Source of the DNA: Chloroflexota bacterium
GTDB taxonomy: Bacteria > Chloroflexota > UBA6077 > JACCZL01
Length of the DNA: 64,000 nt
Assembly: GCA_030447245.1 (NCBI GenBank)
Contig: JAUJPG010000008.1
Location: forward strand, 1-64,000
Direction of reading: 5' to 3'
Shown here: positions 7,893 through 17,277 of the stretch, piece after piece
Numbering within the stretch: the stretch's first letter is position 1
Layout of the letters: every line of letters begins with the position of its first letter
The notes under the pieces: model-generated
The model's input: only the letters and a program-made list of their open reading frames with translations
The model's database searches: none
What the model was told of the DNA's origin: nothing
Translations under genes and position numbers: made by a program

Positions 7893-8836
7893 TGGGCAAG
7901 TACATTGTCCTGCGCCTGGTCCAGCTCCTGCCGGTCCTGCTGCTCGCGTCCGTTGCCGTCTGGCTGATGATCTACCTTATTCCGGGCGACCCGGCCATCG
8001 CGCTACTCGGGCCTGACGTCACCCCGGAGCAGCTCGCTCGGGCGCGCGAGCGGATGGGCCTGGATCAGCCCCTGCCGGTCCAGTACGCGCTCTGGCTCGG
8101 GCGGGTCGTCCAGGGCGATCTCGGCGTCTCCTACGTTGGCAGCGTCCCCGTTCGCACCATGCTGGCCCAGCGCATCCCGGTCACCCTCCAGCTTACCGTC
8201 GCCGCGCTGCTGGTGGCGCTAGCGATCGCCGCGCCGCTCGGCATCCTCGCCGCCGTCCGCCCGCGCTCCTGGGCCGGGCGGTTGGTCACCGTCTACAACA
8301 CCCTCGCGATGGCGATCCCCACGTTCTGGCTGGGCATCCTGCTGGTGTTGCTGTTCGGCTTGCAGCTCAAGTGGCTACCGACCTCCGGGTTCGTCCCCTT
8401 CTGGGAAGATCCCGGGCGGGCGGTGCGGCTGTTGATCCTACCCGCGCTCACCTTGGGCGCCTACGTCTCGGCGGTCCTGGCCCGCTTCACTCGCGCGGCG
8501 CTCCTCGAGACGATCTCGCAGGACTACGTGAGGACGGCCCGCGCCAAGGGGCTACGCGAGCGCTCGGTGATCGGCGTCCACGCGCTCCGCAACGCCCTGA
8601 TCCCAGTTGTGACCGTCGTCGGACTTCAGTTCGGGGCGTTCATGGGCGGCACCGTGATCACCGAGGCGATCTTCGACTATCCTGGTCTCGGCCGGATGCT
8701 GCTCCAGGCGATCCTTCAGCGCGACTACACGGTGATCCAGGCGACGATGCTGTTCGTCGTGTTCACCTTCGTGCTGATCAACCTGCTGACCGACCTGCTC
8801 TACGCCTACCTGGACCCACGGATTCGCTACGCCTGA
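7892..8836 (+). CDS. dipeptide/oligopeptide-type ABC transporter permease (DppB/OppB family)
   Basis: 314 residues with six predicted membrane helices. The N-terminus YIVLRLVQLLPVLLLASVAV, the IPGDPAI element, MGLDQPLPVQY and the coupling loop YVRTARAKGLRERSVIGVHA are all typical of DppB. The C-terminal DLLYAYLDPRIRYA is the classic family ending. The ATG overlaps the stop of the DppC-like gene (translational coupling), so the two form the heterodimeric channel for the binding protein encoded just downstream. Confidence 0.92.
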   Translation: MGKYIVLRLVQLLPVLLLASVAVWLMIYLIPGDPAIALLGPDVTPEQLARARERMGLDQPLPVQYALWLGRVVQGDLGVSYVGSVPVRTMLAQRIPVTLQLTVAALLVALAIAAPLGILAAVRPRSWAGRLVTVYNTLAMAIPTFWLGILLVLLFGLQLKWLPTSGFVPFWEDPGRAVRLLILPALTLGAYVSAVLARFTRAALLETISQDYVRTARAKGLRERSVIGVHALRNALIPVVTVVGLQFGAFMGGTVITEAIFDYPGLGRMLLQAILQRDYTVIQATMLFVVFTFVLINLLTDLLYAYLDPRIRYA

Positions 8837-8875
8837 GTCACCCGGAGACGACGATCGGCTCCAAAAGGAGGGGCC

Positions 8876-10576
8876 ATGGAATCTTCGCGAAGCGTACCCG
8901 TCCCGAGCGCGGCGAGCCGCCTGAGCCGCCGTACCGTGATCCGCCGCGCGCTTTGCCTCGGGGGAGGAATGGCGCTTGGCTCGGGCGTGCTGGCCGCCTG
9001 CACGCCGGCCAGCCCGGCCGCTCCCACCGCCGCGCCGGCCAAGCCAACCGATGCCCCCAAGCCGGCGGCTGCCGCCACGACTCCGCCAAAGCCGGCCGCG
9101 GCCGAACAGGCTCCGGCCGCCAAGCCGGCCGCGACCACCGCCGCGGCGGTCCCCGCCAGGCGCGGCGGGACGCTCACCGTCGGCCTGCCGGCCGATGCCC
9201 TGACCTTCGACCCCTTCAGCCTGTCCTTCCAGCACTTCCCGCTCGTCCAGAACATGTACGACACCCTGATCCGCTACGACCACGACCTCAAGCCGCTGCC
9301 GGGTCTGGCTGAGAGCTGGACGATTGCCCCCGACGGCCAGTCGGTCACCTTGCAGCTGCGCAAGGGGGTGAAGTTCCAGAGCGGGCGGGAGCTGGACGCC
9401 GACGCCGTCGTCAAGAACTTCGAGAAGGCGGCCGACAAGGACCGCGGCTTCAACATGCTGCCGGCCGTCGCCAACGTCGACGGTGTGACGGCCCTGGACG
9501 GCAGCACCGCTCGTATCGCTTTCAAGAAGGTCTCGCCCGAAATCACCGACGTCCTCCAGGCGATGTCGATCGTCGACCCGTCCGGGATGGACGATCTCAA
9601 GACCAGGGCGGCAGGCAGCGGGCCGTTTCGATTCGTCGAGTGGGCGCCGGGCGACCGGATCGTCCTCGAGCGAAACGCCGATTACTGGAACGCTCCGGCG
9701 CCCTACGTCGACCGCCTGATCTACAAGGTCTTTGGTGACTCCGACGCGATGGTGGCCGCGCTCCAGTCCGGCATCATCGACATCTGCACCTCGGTGCCGC
9801 CGAAGGACGTCGCCCGTCTCGGCGGAGACTTCACCATCGTTCGCGGCTACCCTGGCGCGCTGACCTACGAGCTGCGGATCAATCCGACCAACCCGCCGTT
9901 CGACCGCAAGGAAGTGCGCCAGGCGATGCAGTACGCGATCGACCGTCAGGGCGTCGTGGACAGCGTCCTGTTCGGTGTGAGCCAGCCGACGGTTCAGCCC
10001 TTCAGCCAGGCTTCCGCCGCTCACGACCCGTCGATCGCCGCCCGCTACCCCTTCGACCTCAACACGGCCCGCGAGCTGCTCGGCGGCGCGAGCGGGCTCA
10101 AGGCCGAGGCCATCTTCAACAGCCAGTTTCCCGAGCTGCAAGCGATTGCCCAGGTGCTGAAGGCCGACCTGGCGAAGATCGGCTTCGAGCTGGACCTGGT
10201 CCCGCTGGACGCCACCCAGGCGACCCGCCGCCTGCTGGCTGGCGAGTTCCAGATCACCCCGTCCTTCTCCGGCAACACCCAGAAGTACCCCACCCGGATC
10301 GCCCTCAACAGCATCTACCGCACGGCCAACAATCCCGTCTGGGGCGACAACCCGCCCAAAGCGTACGTCGACGCTCTCAACGACGCCAACGGGACGATCG
10401 ATCCGGCCCGCCAGAAGGAGGCCTTTGCCAAGCTCAACGCGGCCCTGCTCGACGAGTCGTGGGTCGTCAACGTCGCCTATCGACAGAGCGCCTTCGGCCT
10501 GGCAAAGTATGTCAAAGGCTTCGACTTCACCGTCGACGACATGATCGTGCTCGAGAACGTCTCGCTGGACCGGTAG
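8876..10576 (+). CDS. ABC transporter substrate-binding lipoprotein, family 5
   Basis: 566 residues; AAGGAGG just before the ATG. A twin-arginine signal (SRRTVIRRAL) runs into a lipobox ending VLAAC near residue 41, then an Ala/Pro/Lys linker of about 50 residues before the mature fold. The mature domain starts GGTLTVGLPADALTFDP and contains YDTLIRYDHDLKPLPGLAES plus LQLRKGVKFQSGRELDADAV, the SBP_bac_5 signature. It would be exported folded by Tat and lipid-anchored outside the membrane, delivering a peptide-like or opine-like ligand to the two upstream permeases. The neighbouring aminotransferase hints at an amino-compound substrate, by inference only. Confidence 0.92.
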   Translation: MESSRSVPVPSAASRLSRRTVIRRALCLGGGMALGSGVLAACTPASPAAPTAAPAKPTDAPKPAAAATTPPKPAAAEQAPAAKPAATTAAAVPARRGGTLTVGLPADALTFDPFSLSFQHFPLVQNMYDTLIRYDHDLKPLPGLAESWTIAPDGQSVTLQLRKGVKFQSGRELDADAVVKNFEKAADKDRGFNMLPAVANVDGVTALDGSTARIAFKKVSPEITDVLQAMSIVDPSGMDDLKTRAAGSGPFRFVEWAPGDRIVLERNADYWNAPAPYVDRLIYKVFGDSDAMVAALQSGIIDICTSVPPKDVARLGGDFTIVRGYPGALTYELRINPTNPPFDRKEVRQAMQYAIDRQGVVDSVLFGVSQPTVQPFSQASAAHDPSIAARYPFDLNTARELLGGASGLKAEAIFNSQFPELQAIAQVLKADLAKIGFELDLVPLDATQATRRLLAGEFQITPSFSGNTQKYPTRIALNSIYRTANNPVWGDNPPKAYVDALNDANGTIDPARQKEAFAKLNAALLDESWVVNVAYRQSAFGLAKYVKGFDFTVDDMIVLENVSLDR

Positions 10577-10612
10577 CCGCGGCCCCCCGCGGCCTACCCC
10601 TGGGAGGGCACC

Positions 10613-11944
10613 ATGACCGTCAGTAAGCAGCGTCCGACCCGAACGCCCGAGGCCGAGCAGCTCTTCGCGTCGGCGAAGCAGTACCTGGCCGGCGGCGTGA
10701 CCGCCGCTGCCCGGATCCACCCGGCCCTCGGGCGGCCCTTCATGACCGCCCGCGGCGAAGGGGCCATCCTCTACGACGTCGACGGCAACGGGTACGTCGA
10801 CTTCAATACGTCGTTTGGCGCTTCGCTGCTCGGGCACGGCCACCCGGCCGTCCGCCGCGCGGTGGAGCGCGCCCTCGACATGGGGATTCTCTGCGCTCAC
10901 GAGACCGCCGACCATGTCAGAGTGGCCCGCAAGATCAGCGAGCTGGTTCCCTCGGCCGAGCTGGTCCGCTTCACCGGCTCCGGCACCGAGACGACCTGGC
11001 ACGCCGTCCGCACCGCGCGAGCGTACACCGGCAAGCACAAGGTGGTGAAATTCGAGGGCCACTTCCACGGCTACCACGACTACCTTGCTTACAGCGCCTG
11101 GCCGCCGCTCGAACGGGCTGGCGAGCCCGACGCGCCGATCGCCTACACCGAGAGCGGCGGCATCCCGCCGGAGCTGTCCGAGCTGGTGATCGTCCTGCCC
11201 TGGAACGACGCCGACGTCCTGGAGCGGACCCTCCGCACCCGGGGCCACGAGATCGCCGCGGTGATCATGGAGCCGGTCAACTACAACTCCGGCACCATCC
11301 TGCCCGCCGCCGGCTACCTGGAGGCGGCGCGGCGGCTCACTCGCGAGCACGAGGTCGTCCTGATTTTCGACGAGATCCTGTCCGGCTTCCGGACCGGCCC
11401 GAGCTGCGCCCAGGGGTACTACGGCGTCACCCCGGACCTGTGCACGCTTGGCAAGGCGCTCGGCGGCGGAACCCCGCTCAGCGCTTTTGCCGGCCGACGC
11501 GAGATCATGGACGCGGTGTCGCCAATCGGCAAGGCTGTCCACAGCGGGACCTTCAATGCCCACCCGATCCCGATCCTGGCGGCGGACGCCTTCCTGGACG
11601 AGATCGTCCGACCAGAGTTCTGGACGCACTTAGAGACGCTGGAGGCCCACTTCTACCCGGGCTTGCGCGACGCGTTCGAACGGTCCGGCTTGCCGGTCTG
11701 GGTGCAGTCACTGGGAGCGCGCTTCAGCCTGCTGTTCGGCGTCGACGAGGAGCCGACGTCCTACCGCCAGGCCGCGCGTGACGACAAGGCGCTGGCCACG
11801 CGCTTTTACGCCGCCGCGCTCGAGGAGGGCGTCTACTTCCACTACGCCTGGCACCACGGGATCTCGTCGGCCCACACGCTGGCCGACCTCGATCGGGCCC
11901 TCGAAGGGGTCGAGGCGGCGGCCCGGCGGGTGGCCGCGGGCTAG
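10613..11944 (+). CDS. class III aminotransferase, glutamate-1-semialdehyde 2,1-aminomutase-like
   Basis: 443 residues, full length. It has VDFNTSFGASLLGHGHPAV near the N-terminus, the PLP phosphate-binding SGTETTWHAVRTARAYTG, the ring-stacking Asp in LIFDEILSGFR, and the Schiff-base Lys in TLGKALGGGTPLSAFAG. The fold is GSA aminotransferase-like, but this gene is not near haem biosynthesis genes. Its place between a peptide-type transporter and a peptidase gene suggests a catabolic transaminase acting on the imported amino compound (inference). GGGAGGGCACC precedes the ATG. Confidence 0.88.
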   Translation: MTVSKQRPTRTPEAEQLFASAKQYLAGGVTAAARIHPALGRPFMTARGEGAILYDVDGNGYVDFNTSFGASLLGHGHPAVRRAVERALDMGILCAHETADHVRVARKISELVPSAELVRFTGSGTETTWHAVRTARAYTGKHKVVKFEGHFHGYHDYLAYSAWPPLERAGEPDAPIAYTESGGIPPELSELVIVLPWNDADVLERTLRTRGHEIAAVIMEPVNYNSGTILPAAGYLEAARRLTREHEVVLIFDEILSGFRTGPSCAQGYYGVTPDLCTLGKALGGGTPLSAFAGRREIMDAVSPIGKAVHSGTFNAHPIPILAADAFLDEIVRPEFWTHLETLEAHFYPGLRDAFERSGLPVWVQSLGARFSLLFGVDEEPTSYRQAARDDKALATRFYAAALEEGVYFHYAWHHGISSAHTLADLDRALEGVEAAARRVAAG

Positions 11945-11950
11945 CGCGCC

Positions 11951-13440
11951 GTGCGGATCGCGATCGGCCAGCTCCAGGAAGAATCGAACACCTTCGTGCT
12001 GCAGCTGGCCGATCTCCGCCACTTTGCAAACAACACGCTGCTCTACGGCGACGAGATCGTCCGCGCGCTGACCGGCACCCACGCCGAGGTTGGCGGCTTC
12101 CTGGCCGTCCTCGGCGAGGCGGGCGCCGAGGTGGTGCCCACCGTCGCCGCCCACAGCGTCTCATCCGGCATCGTCCCACGTGAGACCTTCGAGACGCTCA
12201 AAGCCGAGCTTCTCGCACGGCTGCCCGCCGGCCCGGTCGACGGCGTCCTGCTCGCGCTGCACGGCTCGATGGTCGTCGAGGGCGATCACGACGGCGAGGG
12301 CGCGCTTCTCGCGGCGGTCCGCGAGGCGGTCGGTCCGAGCGTCCCGATCGCCGCGTCGCTCGACCTGCACGGCAACATCACCGCCCGGATGGTCGCGTCC
12401 GCGGACATCCTCGTCGGCTACGACACCTATCCGCACGTCGATATGTACGAGACTGGCCGCGAGTGCGCCAGCCTGCTGCTCCAGGCGGTGCGCGGCGCGA
12501 CCCGCCCGCTGACCGTCTTCGCCAAAGTCCCGATGATCGTGTCGGCCGAGGGGATGTCGACCCAGCACGGGCCGATGCGGAGCTGATGGACGAGGCCAAG
12601 CAGCTGGAGCAAGCGCCCGGCATCCTGTCCACCTCGCTCTTCGCCGTCCAGCCCTGGTTGGACGTGCCGGACATCGGATTCAGCGCTCTGGCGGTGGTCG
12701 ATGGCCCGGAGCGCGCGCCCAGCGCGTCCGAGGCCCTCCGTCGGATCGTCCGCACGGCCTGGGAGGCGCGCCACCGATTCGACGCCGAGCTGCTCGACGT
12801 CGACGACGCCATTCGGCGCGCCCTCGCGCTTGACGGCGGGCCGATCGTCCTCTCGGAGTCGGCCGATGGCACCGGTGCCGGGTCGCCCGGCGACAGCGCG
12901 GCGGTCCTGGCGCGTCTGCTGGCGCTCGGCGTCCAGGAGCGCTGCCTGGTCAGCGTGGTCGACGCGCCGGCCGTCGCCGCGGCCATTGCGGCGGGCGTTG
13001 GGACCGAGATCACCGTCCCCGTGGGCGGGACGCTCGATCCGCGTTACAGCACGCCGGTCGAGATCACAGGTCGGGTACGGGTGATCTCCGATGGCCGCTT
13101 CGTCTTCAGCGGCTCCGAGTTCACCGGCACCGAGGGTCGGATGGGGCGGGCGGCGGTGATCCAGGCCGGCAGCATCTCGGTCCTGGTGATGGAGCAACCG
13201 GCCTTTACCATCGACCCGGCCTACTACCGCTCGGTCGGCCTGGAGCCGCGCGACGCGAAGATCGTGGTCGTGAAGTCGGCGCTCCAGTTCCGCGACAACT
13301 ACGGCCCGTTCGCCCGCGAGATGTGGGTCGTGGACACCTCCGGCCCGAGCACCGCCAACCTGGGACGGCTCACCTGGGAGCACATCCCGCGCCCGCTCTT
13401 CCCGTTCGACGACGATTTCCCGCTGACCATCGCCCCCTGA
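11951..13440 (+). pseudogene. M81 family metallopeptidase (MlrC-like), single frameshift
   Basis: The GTG at 11951 opens a frame with IGQLQEESNTF, HAEVGGFLAVL, LALHGSMVVEG (zinc ligand His), ASLDLHGNITARM (second His) and YDTYPHVDMYETG. It stops at 12586, but the next frame continues the same protein with QPWLDVPDIGFSALAV and runs to 13440 through a normal DUF1485/MlrC C-terminal domain. Inserting one G near 12575 (ATGCGGAG to ATGGCGGAG) restores HGPMAELMDEAK, so a single missing base explains the break. The restored length is about 495 residues, normal for the family. MlrC is known from microcystin breakdown; most homologues act on unknown small peptides. This may be a sequencing error in a working gene. 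Confidence 0.82.
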
Positions 13441-13518
13441 CGCGCCCCGAGGCGCTCGAGCAGCAGCCTCCGGCCCCGACCGCCGACCGTCGCACCTGAT
13501 ACCCCGCGCGGTGAAGCC

Positions 13519-14562
13519 TCAGAGGCTGACCGCGTCGCCGGTCGCCGCGGCCCGTTCGACCGCTAGCGCGATCCGCAGCGCTGCCAGGGCATCCGCCGGC
13601 GACACGGCCGGGGTGCTCCCGCGGCGGATGCAATCGACGAAGTGGCGCAGCTCGTTCGCGAACATGCCGCCGGCCTGGCCCTGGACGATCGGCGCCGAGC
13701 CCCAGTCGACCAGCACGCTCCGCTCCTGGTTCGACTGCCGCAGGCCCGTCTCGAGCGTCGCGACGCTCAGCGACCCGGCGCTGCCGACGATGTCAGCCCG
13801 ATGGTCGCCACCGGCCGGAAAGCCGCGTGGCAGCACCCAGTTCAGCTCGGCGATGCCGAGGGCGCCATTGGCGAACCTGAGCAGAGCGCCGTTGGCGTCC
13901 TCGACCGGATAGCCGAGTCCCCGCAGCAGGCCCCACTTGGACTCGGCGGTGACCCGCTCGACCTCGCTGCCGAGGAGCCAGCGCAAGACGTCGTAATCGT
14001 GGATCCCCAGAAACAGCGGGAGCGAGCAGCGCCCTCCGAGTCGGTCCTGTGCCGCGACGGTGTTGGACCGCCGCGTCGAGATCGTCTGGACCTCGCCCAG
14101 CTCGCCCGCCGCTACCGCCGTCCTGGCGTGATCGTAGCGCGGGTCGAAGCGCAGACAGTGCCCCACCAGCAGCACCACGCCGGCCCGTTCGGCCGCGTCG
14201 ATGATCGCCTCCGCATCGCGGAGCGTCGTCGCGATCGGCTTCTCGACCAATACGTGTGCGCCGGCCCGCGCCGCCGCGACGCAGGCGTCCAGGTGGGCGT
14301 CATCCGGGGTGCAGACGCTCACCGCGTCGACCCGGTCCTCGGCCAGAAGCTGCCCCAGCTCGGTCCTCGCCCGTGCCCCGGTCGCCTCCGCGAGCTCCCG
14401 CGCCACCGGCTCGCGCGCGTCACACACGGCGACCAGCTCCACGTCCGGCATCCCGGCGTAAATCCGCGCATGCCGTCCGCCCATATACCCCGCCCCGACC
14501 ACTCCAACCCTCAGCCGCTCCACCCGCCCATCCTTCCGCGCCATGCCGCGCAGGGTACGCAT
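13519..14562 (-). CDS. Gfo/Idh/MocA family NAD(P)-dependent oxidoreductase
   Basis: Up to 347 residues. The Rossmann motif RVGVVGAGYMGGRHARIYAG lies at about 17-36, followed by ADRVDAVSVCTPD-like and HVLVEKPIATTL; the EKP lysine is the family's catalytic/structural mark. The C-terminal domain (about 130-345) is the GFO_IDH_MocA alpha/beta sheet. The ATG at 14562 is upstream of an in-frame ATG at 14544 and a GTG with a GGATGGGCGG ribosome site closer to the fold, so the true start may be up to 15 codons later. It is convergent with the M81 gene. The substrate is probably a sugar, inositol or hydroxy acid. Confidence 0.88.
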   Translation of the reverse strand: MRTLRGMARKDGRVERLRVGVVGAGYMGGRHARIYAGMPDVELVAVCDAREPVARELAEATGARARTELGQLLAEDRVDAVSVCTPDDAHLDACVAAARAGAHVLVEKPIATTLRDAEAIIDAAERAGVVLLVGHCLRFDPRYDHARTAVAAGELGEVQTISTRRSNTVAAQDRLGGRCSLPLFLGIHDYDVLRWLLGSEVERVTAESKWGLLRGLGYPVEDANGALLRFANGALGIAELNWVLPRGFPAGGDHRADIVGSAGSLSVATLETGLRQSNQERSVLVDWGSAPIVQGQAGGMFANELRHFVDCIRRGSTPAVSPADALAALRIALAVERAAATGDAVSL

Positions 14563-14754
14563 CCACGCGCTTACGCTAGAGCATAGATCCCTCGCCCATC
14601 AGCGCGGCCCGAAGCGTTCATGGCTCGAAAGTTGGGCGGGGAAGGCCGGCGCATCCGCTAGCAGCCTCTGTCCGCTTGCGGCCGCGGCTCGCCCGGTCAT
14701 TGGCCGCCAGGTCATCCTGTTTGCAAGCGGCTGCGATATCGAGTACGCTCACCG

Positions 14755-14939
14755 CGATCCGCGGGCTCAGGCACGGACGAGCCCGGTTCCTTCACCCAGG
14801 CCGCCCGCTGGTCGATCCGCTTCGGCTCCCGCTTCGGCGGGTCGTGCTTCGCCAGGATCGGCTCGATCATCGCCCACAACTCATCCGGCGCTTCCCAGAT
14901 CGGAGGCAGCGGCTCCCGCTCCTTCTTCGGCCTACCCAT
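14755..14939 (-). mobile_element. IS5-type transposase, N-terminal remnant
   Basis: From the ATG at 14939 the first 48 codons (MGRPKKEREPLPPIW, APDELWAMIEPILA, KRIDQRAAW) match the DUF4096-like N-terminal domain of IS5/IS4-group transposases as I know them. Similarity stops after KRIDQRAA; the frame goes on without the RNase H-like DDE domain. No terminal inverted repeats or target duplication were seen. It is a dead remnant at the boundary between two gene groups. Confidence 0.5.
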
Positions 14940-15071
14940 CGCGATACATCCCGCTCAGGGAGCCGCACGCCTCATGCCGGTCTGAGATAATTACTAAGTC
15001 GGCTGACCAACCTTCTGCCACGGCCGTCAACTGGTACAGGGTCGCGCCGTATCCGAGTAACGGAAGCGCAC

Positions 15072-16062
15072 CTACTCCCAACCCCCCTCCCAGCCTCCGG
15101 AAAGGGAAGGATCGTGAACTCCCTCCCGTTCCGGGGATTGGGGGAAGATTCCGGCCAGCAGCTCTCGGGCGTAGGCTGCGCTGCGGCCGTCGGCTGAGAG
15201 CTGGTCGCCTTCACGCGCGCCCTCGACGGCCAGGTAGCCGCGATAGCCGGCGTCGGCCATCGCCGCGCCGGCAAAGCGGTAGTCAAGGTCGCCGTCCGGC
15301 AAGGGCACGCGCTGAAAGATCGCGCGTCGCAGCTCCGGGATATGGATGCGGCGCAGGTTCTTGCAGTGCCAGTAGGTCGAACGGGGGGCCAGCGCAATGA
15401 TCGCCGCCTCGGCCGTCTCTTCGGGCTCCTCGTAGTGCCAGTAGATGTTGCCAAGGTCCGGGTTGGCACCCACGTTCGGCAGGCCGACCAGGTCGAGCAG
15501 GTGCAACGTCGCAGCCGAGTTGTCGGCGATCGAGCCCTGATGGACCTCCACCGAGATCGCCACGCCGAGGTCGGCGCCGAGCGTGCCGAAGTGGCGGAGC
15601 CGGTCGGCCGTCTGCTCGAAGTCGGCCGCGCTGGCCGTGCGGCTGGCACCCTGGGAGACCGGCTCCCCGCGCCGATCGTGCCCCGGGCCGTCGGGCTGGG
15701 TCGAGGGAGTGACACACGTCGTGTTGACCACCGCGCCGCCGAGCGCCGCGGCGAAGCGAACCCCCCGTTCGACCCGCGCGCGCGGCCGGCCCGGCCGTCG
15801 GGTGGGCGATCGGGCCGCCGGCGCGGACGCAGACGGCTGGCAGCCCGGCCGCGCGCAGCTCGTCGCCGAGCTCGCCGGCCAGCCCAGCCCGGCCCGCCTC
15901 CCCCGCGTCAGGCTCCGGAACTGGGATCTCGATGCCCTCGAAGCCGAACGACTTCACGATGGTGAGGTACTTTGGGCGGTGCTCCCGCGCCGGCAGCTCG
16001 CCAAAGGCATCACGGGCGCTCGGGTAGAAGACTCCGCGGCGGAGCGCGTAGCAGAGCTTCAA
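15072..16062 (-). pseudogene. sugar-phosphate isomerase/epimerase-like TIM barrel, one frameshift
   Basis: Starts at a TTG at 16062 (GGGG ribosome site) with LKLCYALRRGVFYPS and FGFEGIEIPVPE. About 96 codons later, near 15774, the reading must move by one base; the second frame carries on with VVNTTCVTPSTQPDGPG, VEVHQGSIADNSAATLHLLD, NPDLGNIYWHYEEPEE and GYRGYLAVEGAREGDQL to the stop at 15072. Metal-binding E, D, H and E of xylose-isomerase-like barrels can be placed in VEVHQGS, NPDLGN, the HCKN/RIHI segment and AVEGA. The restored protein would be about 330 residues. The break sits in a GC-repeat (GCGCGCGCGGG) and may be a sequencing slip or a real lesion. Confidence 0.65.
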
Positions 16063-16279
16063 CGTTCCCCTCGCCGAGATTGGATGACGATCCGCGGAAG
16101 GATAGCCGCATGGGCAGACCCGCGGTAGGGCTACGCTGAACCCGGGTCGGTGAAGGGGTTGGGTGAGGACCGACCGCCCATAGGGCGAGCGGCCGGCCCT
16201 CAGTCGGGAGCGGCTACCGGCAGGACGAGTCCCGCTCCCGCTACGACGGCCGCGGGCGCAGCCGACGCTAGTACAGGCC

Positions 16280-16331
16280 GGGCGGGGCTCAGGAGAGGGG
16301 GCTCGCGCAGGGTACGCGAGGAGCCCCGCCC
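16280..16331. repeat. nested inverted repeat (two stacked stems)
   Basis: GGGCGGGGCTC (16280-16290) is the exact complement of GAGCCCCGCCC (16321-16331). Inside it, CTCGCG and CGCGAG enclose CAGGGTA. Transcribed in either direction it folds into an 11-pair stem topped by a 6-pair stem. Role unknown: terminator, RNA element or repeat. Confidence 0.5.
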
Positions 16332-16455
16332 AGAGTTGACCGCGAGCCTTGGGGGAGGGCACCCACGGTCACTGCCTGTGATCTAAGGATAGGTCGCCCC
16401 AGAGCGGCCCACTGTCAGGCCAAGCCCCGATCTTCGCGGGCAGTTTTCCCTACTT

Positions 16456-16480
16456 CGGCGTGGGGAGTTTCCCCACGCCG
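16456..16480 (-). terminator. hairpin downstream of the response-regulator gene
   Basis: CGGCGTGGGGA, loop GTT, TCCCCACGCCG: an 11-pair perfect stem with a three-base loop, 32 bases past the stop of the two-component operon. No T-run follows on the minus strand (AAGTAGGGAAAAC), so it is an L-shaped or intrinsic-like terminator at best. Confidence 0.5.
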
Positions 16481-16511
16481 ACACAGAGCTGGACGTCCGG
16501 CGGCATTGCGC

Positions 16512-17273
16512 TCAGCCCCCGCCTTCTTCATTGCTCGGTTGAAGCAGTCCCTTGCGGAGGGCGTACTTGACCAGCTCGGCGCGGTGGTGGAGGTTCAGCT
16601 TGTCCATCAGGCGCTGGCGGTAGGTGTCGACTGTCTTGGGGCTCAGGATCAGGCGCTCGGCGATCTCCTGGGCGGTGTAGCCTTCGGCGGTCAGCTTCAG
16701 CACGACGCGCTCCCGCTCGGACAGGGTCTGGTAGGAATCGGTCTCAGCGCCTGCTTTGACGCGGCCGAGGTAATCTTCGAGCAGCATCTTGGTCGCCGGC
16801 GGGTCCAGGAACACCTCGCCGCGGTGGACCGCGCGGATCGCTTCGAGCAGGTCCGTGTCGGCCTGGGCCTTGCGAACGTAGCCCGAGCCCCCGGCCTGGA
16901 CGACCGGCAACAGGTACTGCTCCTCCGCGTGGACGGTCAGAATCAACACGCGCGCACCCAGCCCGAGCTGGCTGATCCGCCGCGTCGCCTCAAGCCCGCC
17001 CATCACCGGCATCGCGATGTCCATGACCACCACGTCCGGCCGTAGCTCGACGGCCTGGTCGACCGCCTCGCGCCCGGTGTTCGCCTCGCCAACCACCACC
17101 AGGTCCGGCTCGGCACTCAGCAGCAGCTTGAGCCCGCTGCGGAGGATCGGGTGATCGTCGGCGAGCAGGACGCGAATCCGCGAGCCGGCCGGCGCGGGGG
17201 AGCTCGCCGGCCCGCCGCTCGCGGCCACGCCAGACGCCGCCAGCTTGCTCGCACTCGCATTGCTCCCGTTCAT
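16512..17273 (-). CDS. NarL/FixJ-type response regulator
   Basis: 253 residues. A Ser/Ala-rich N-terminal tail of about 30 residues is followed by the receiver domain RIRVLLADDHPILRSGLKLL with the phospho-acceptor Asp in VVVMDIAMPVMGG, the Thr in LILTVHAEEQY and a later Lys in YVRKAQ. The C-terminal LuxR HTH is LSERERVVLKLTAEGYTAQE..SPKTVDTYRQRLMDKL. The ATG at 17273 lies four bases after the kinase stop with GGAG upstream, so it is co-translated with the kinase, its evident partner. It would bind DNA as a phosphorylated dimer; target genes are not evident here. Confidence 0.93.
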   Translation of the reverse strand: MNGSNASASKLAASGVAASGGPASSPAPAGSRIRVLLADDHPILRSGLKLLLSAEPDLVVVGEANTGREAVDQAVELRPDVVVMDIAMPVMGGLEATRRISQLGLGARVLILTVHAEEQYLLPVVQAGGSGYVRKAQADTDLLEAIRAVHRGEVFLDPPATKMLLEDYLGRVKAGAETDSYQTLSERERVVLKLTAEGYTAQEIAERLILSPKTVDTYRQRLMDKLNLHHRAELVKYALRKGLLQPSNEEGGG

Positions 17274-17277
17274 CTGA

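Larger units (their letters stand above)
16063..16511. other. intergenic stretch with several GC-rich inverted repeats
   Basis: No coding frame with a recognisable domain. It holds at least three inverted repeats: CGGGAGCGG/CCGCTCCCG around 16206-16240, the nested stem at 16280-16331, and the tight hairpin at 16456-16480. The strand GGGGTTGGGTGAGG around 16155 is a G/T-rich run of the kind seen between genes in this phylum. No SRP, tmRNA, RNase P or 6S consensus could be matched. Confidence 0.45.

Noticed and set aside
8552-11629. A very long open frame (over 1,000 codons) on the minus strand opposite the binding-protein and aminotransferase genes
   Set aside because: It is the antisense shadow of two well-supported plus-strand genes in a GC-rich genome; it has no domain and no ribosome site.
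14712-14939. Complete small protein of 75 residues
   Set aside because: Only the first 48 codons resemble anything (IS5-type transposase N-terminus); the rest reads like random sequence.
16063-16511. Known structured RNA (SRP RNA, tmRNA, RNase P, 6S)
   Set aside because: None of the conserved sequence blocks of these RNAs could be matched on either strand, so only inverted repeats are reported.
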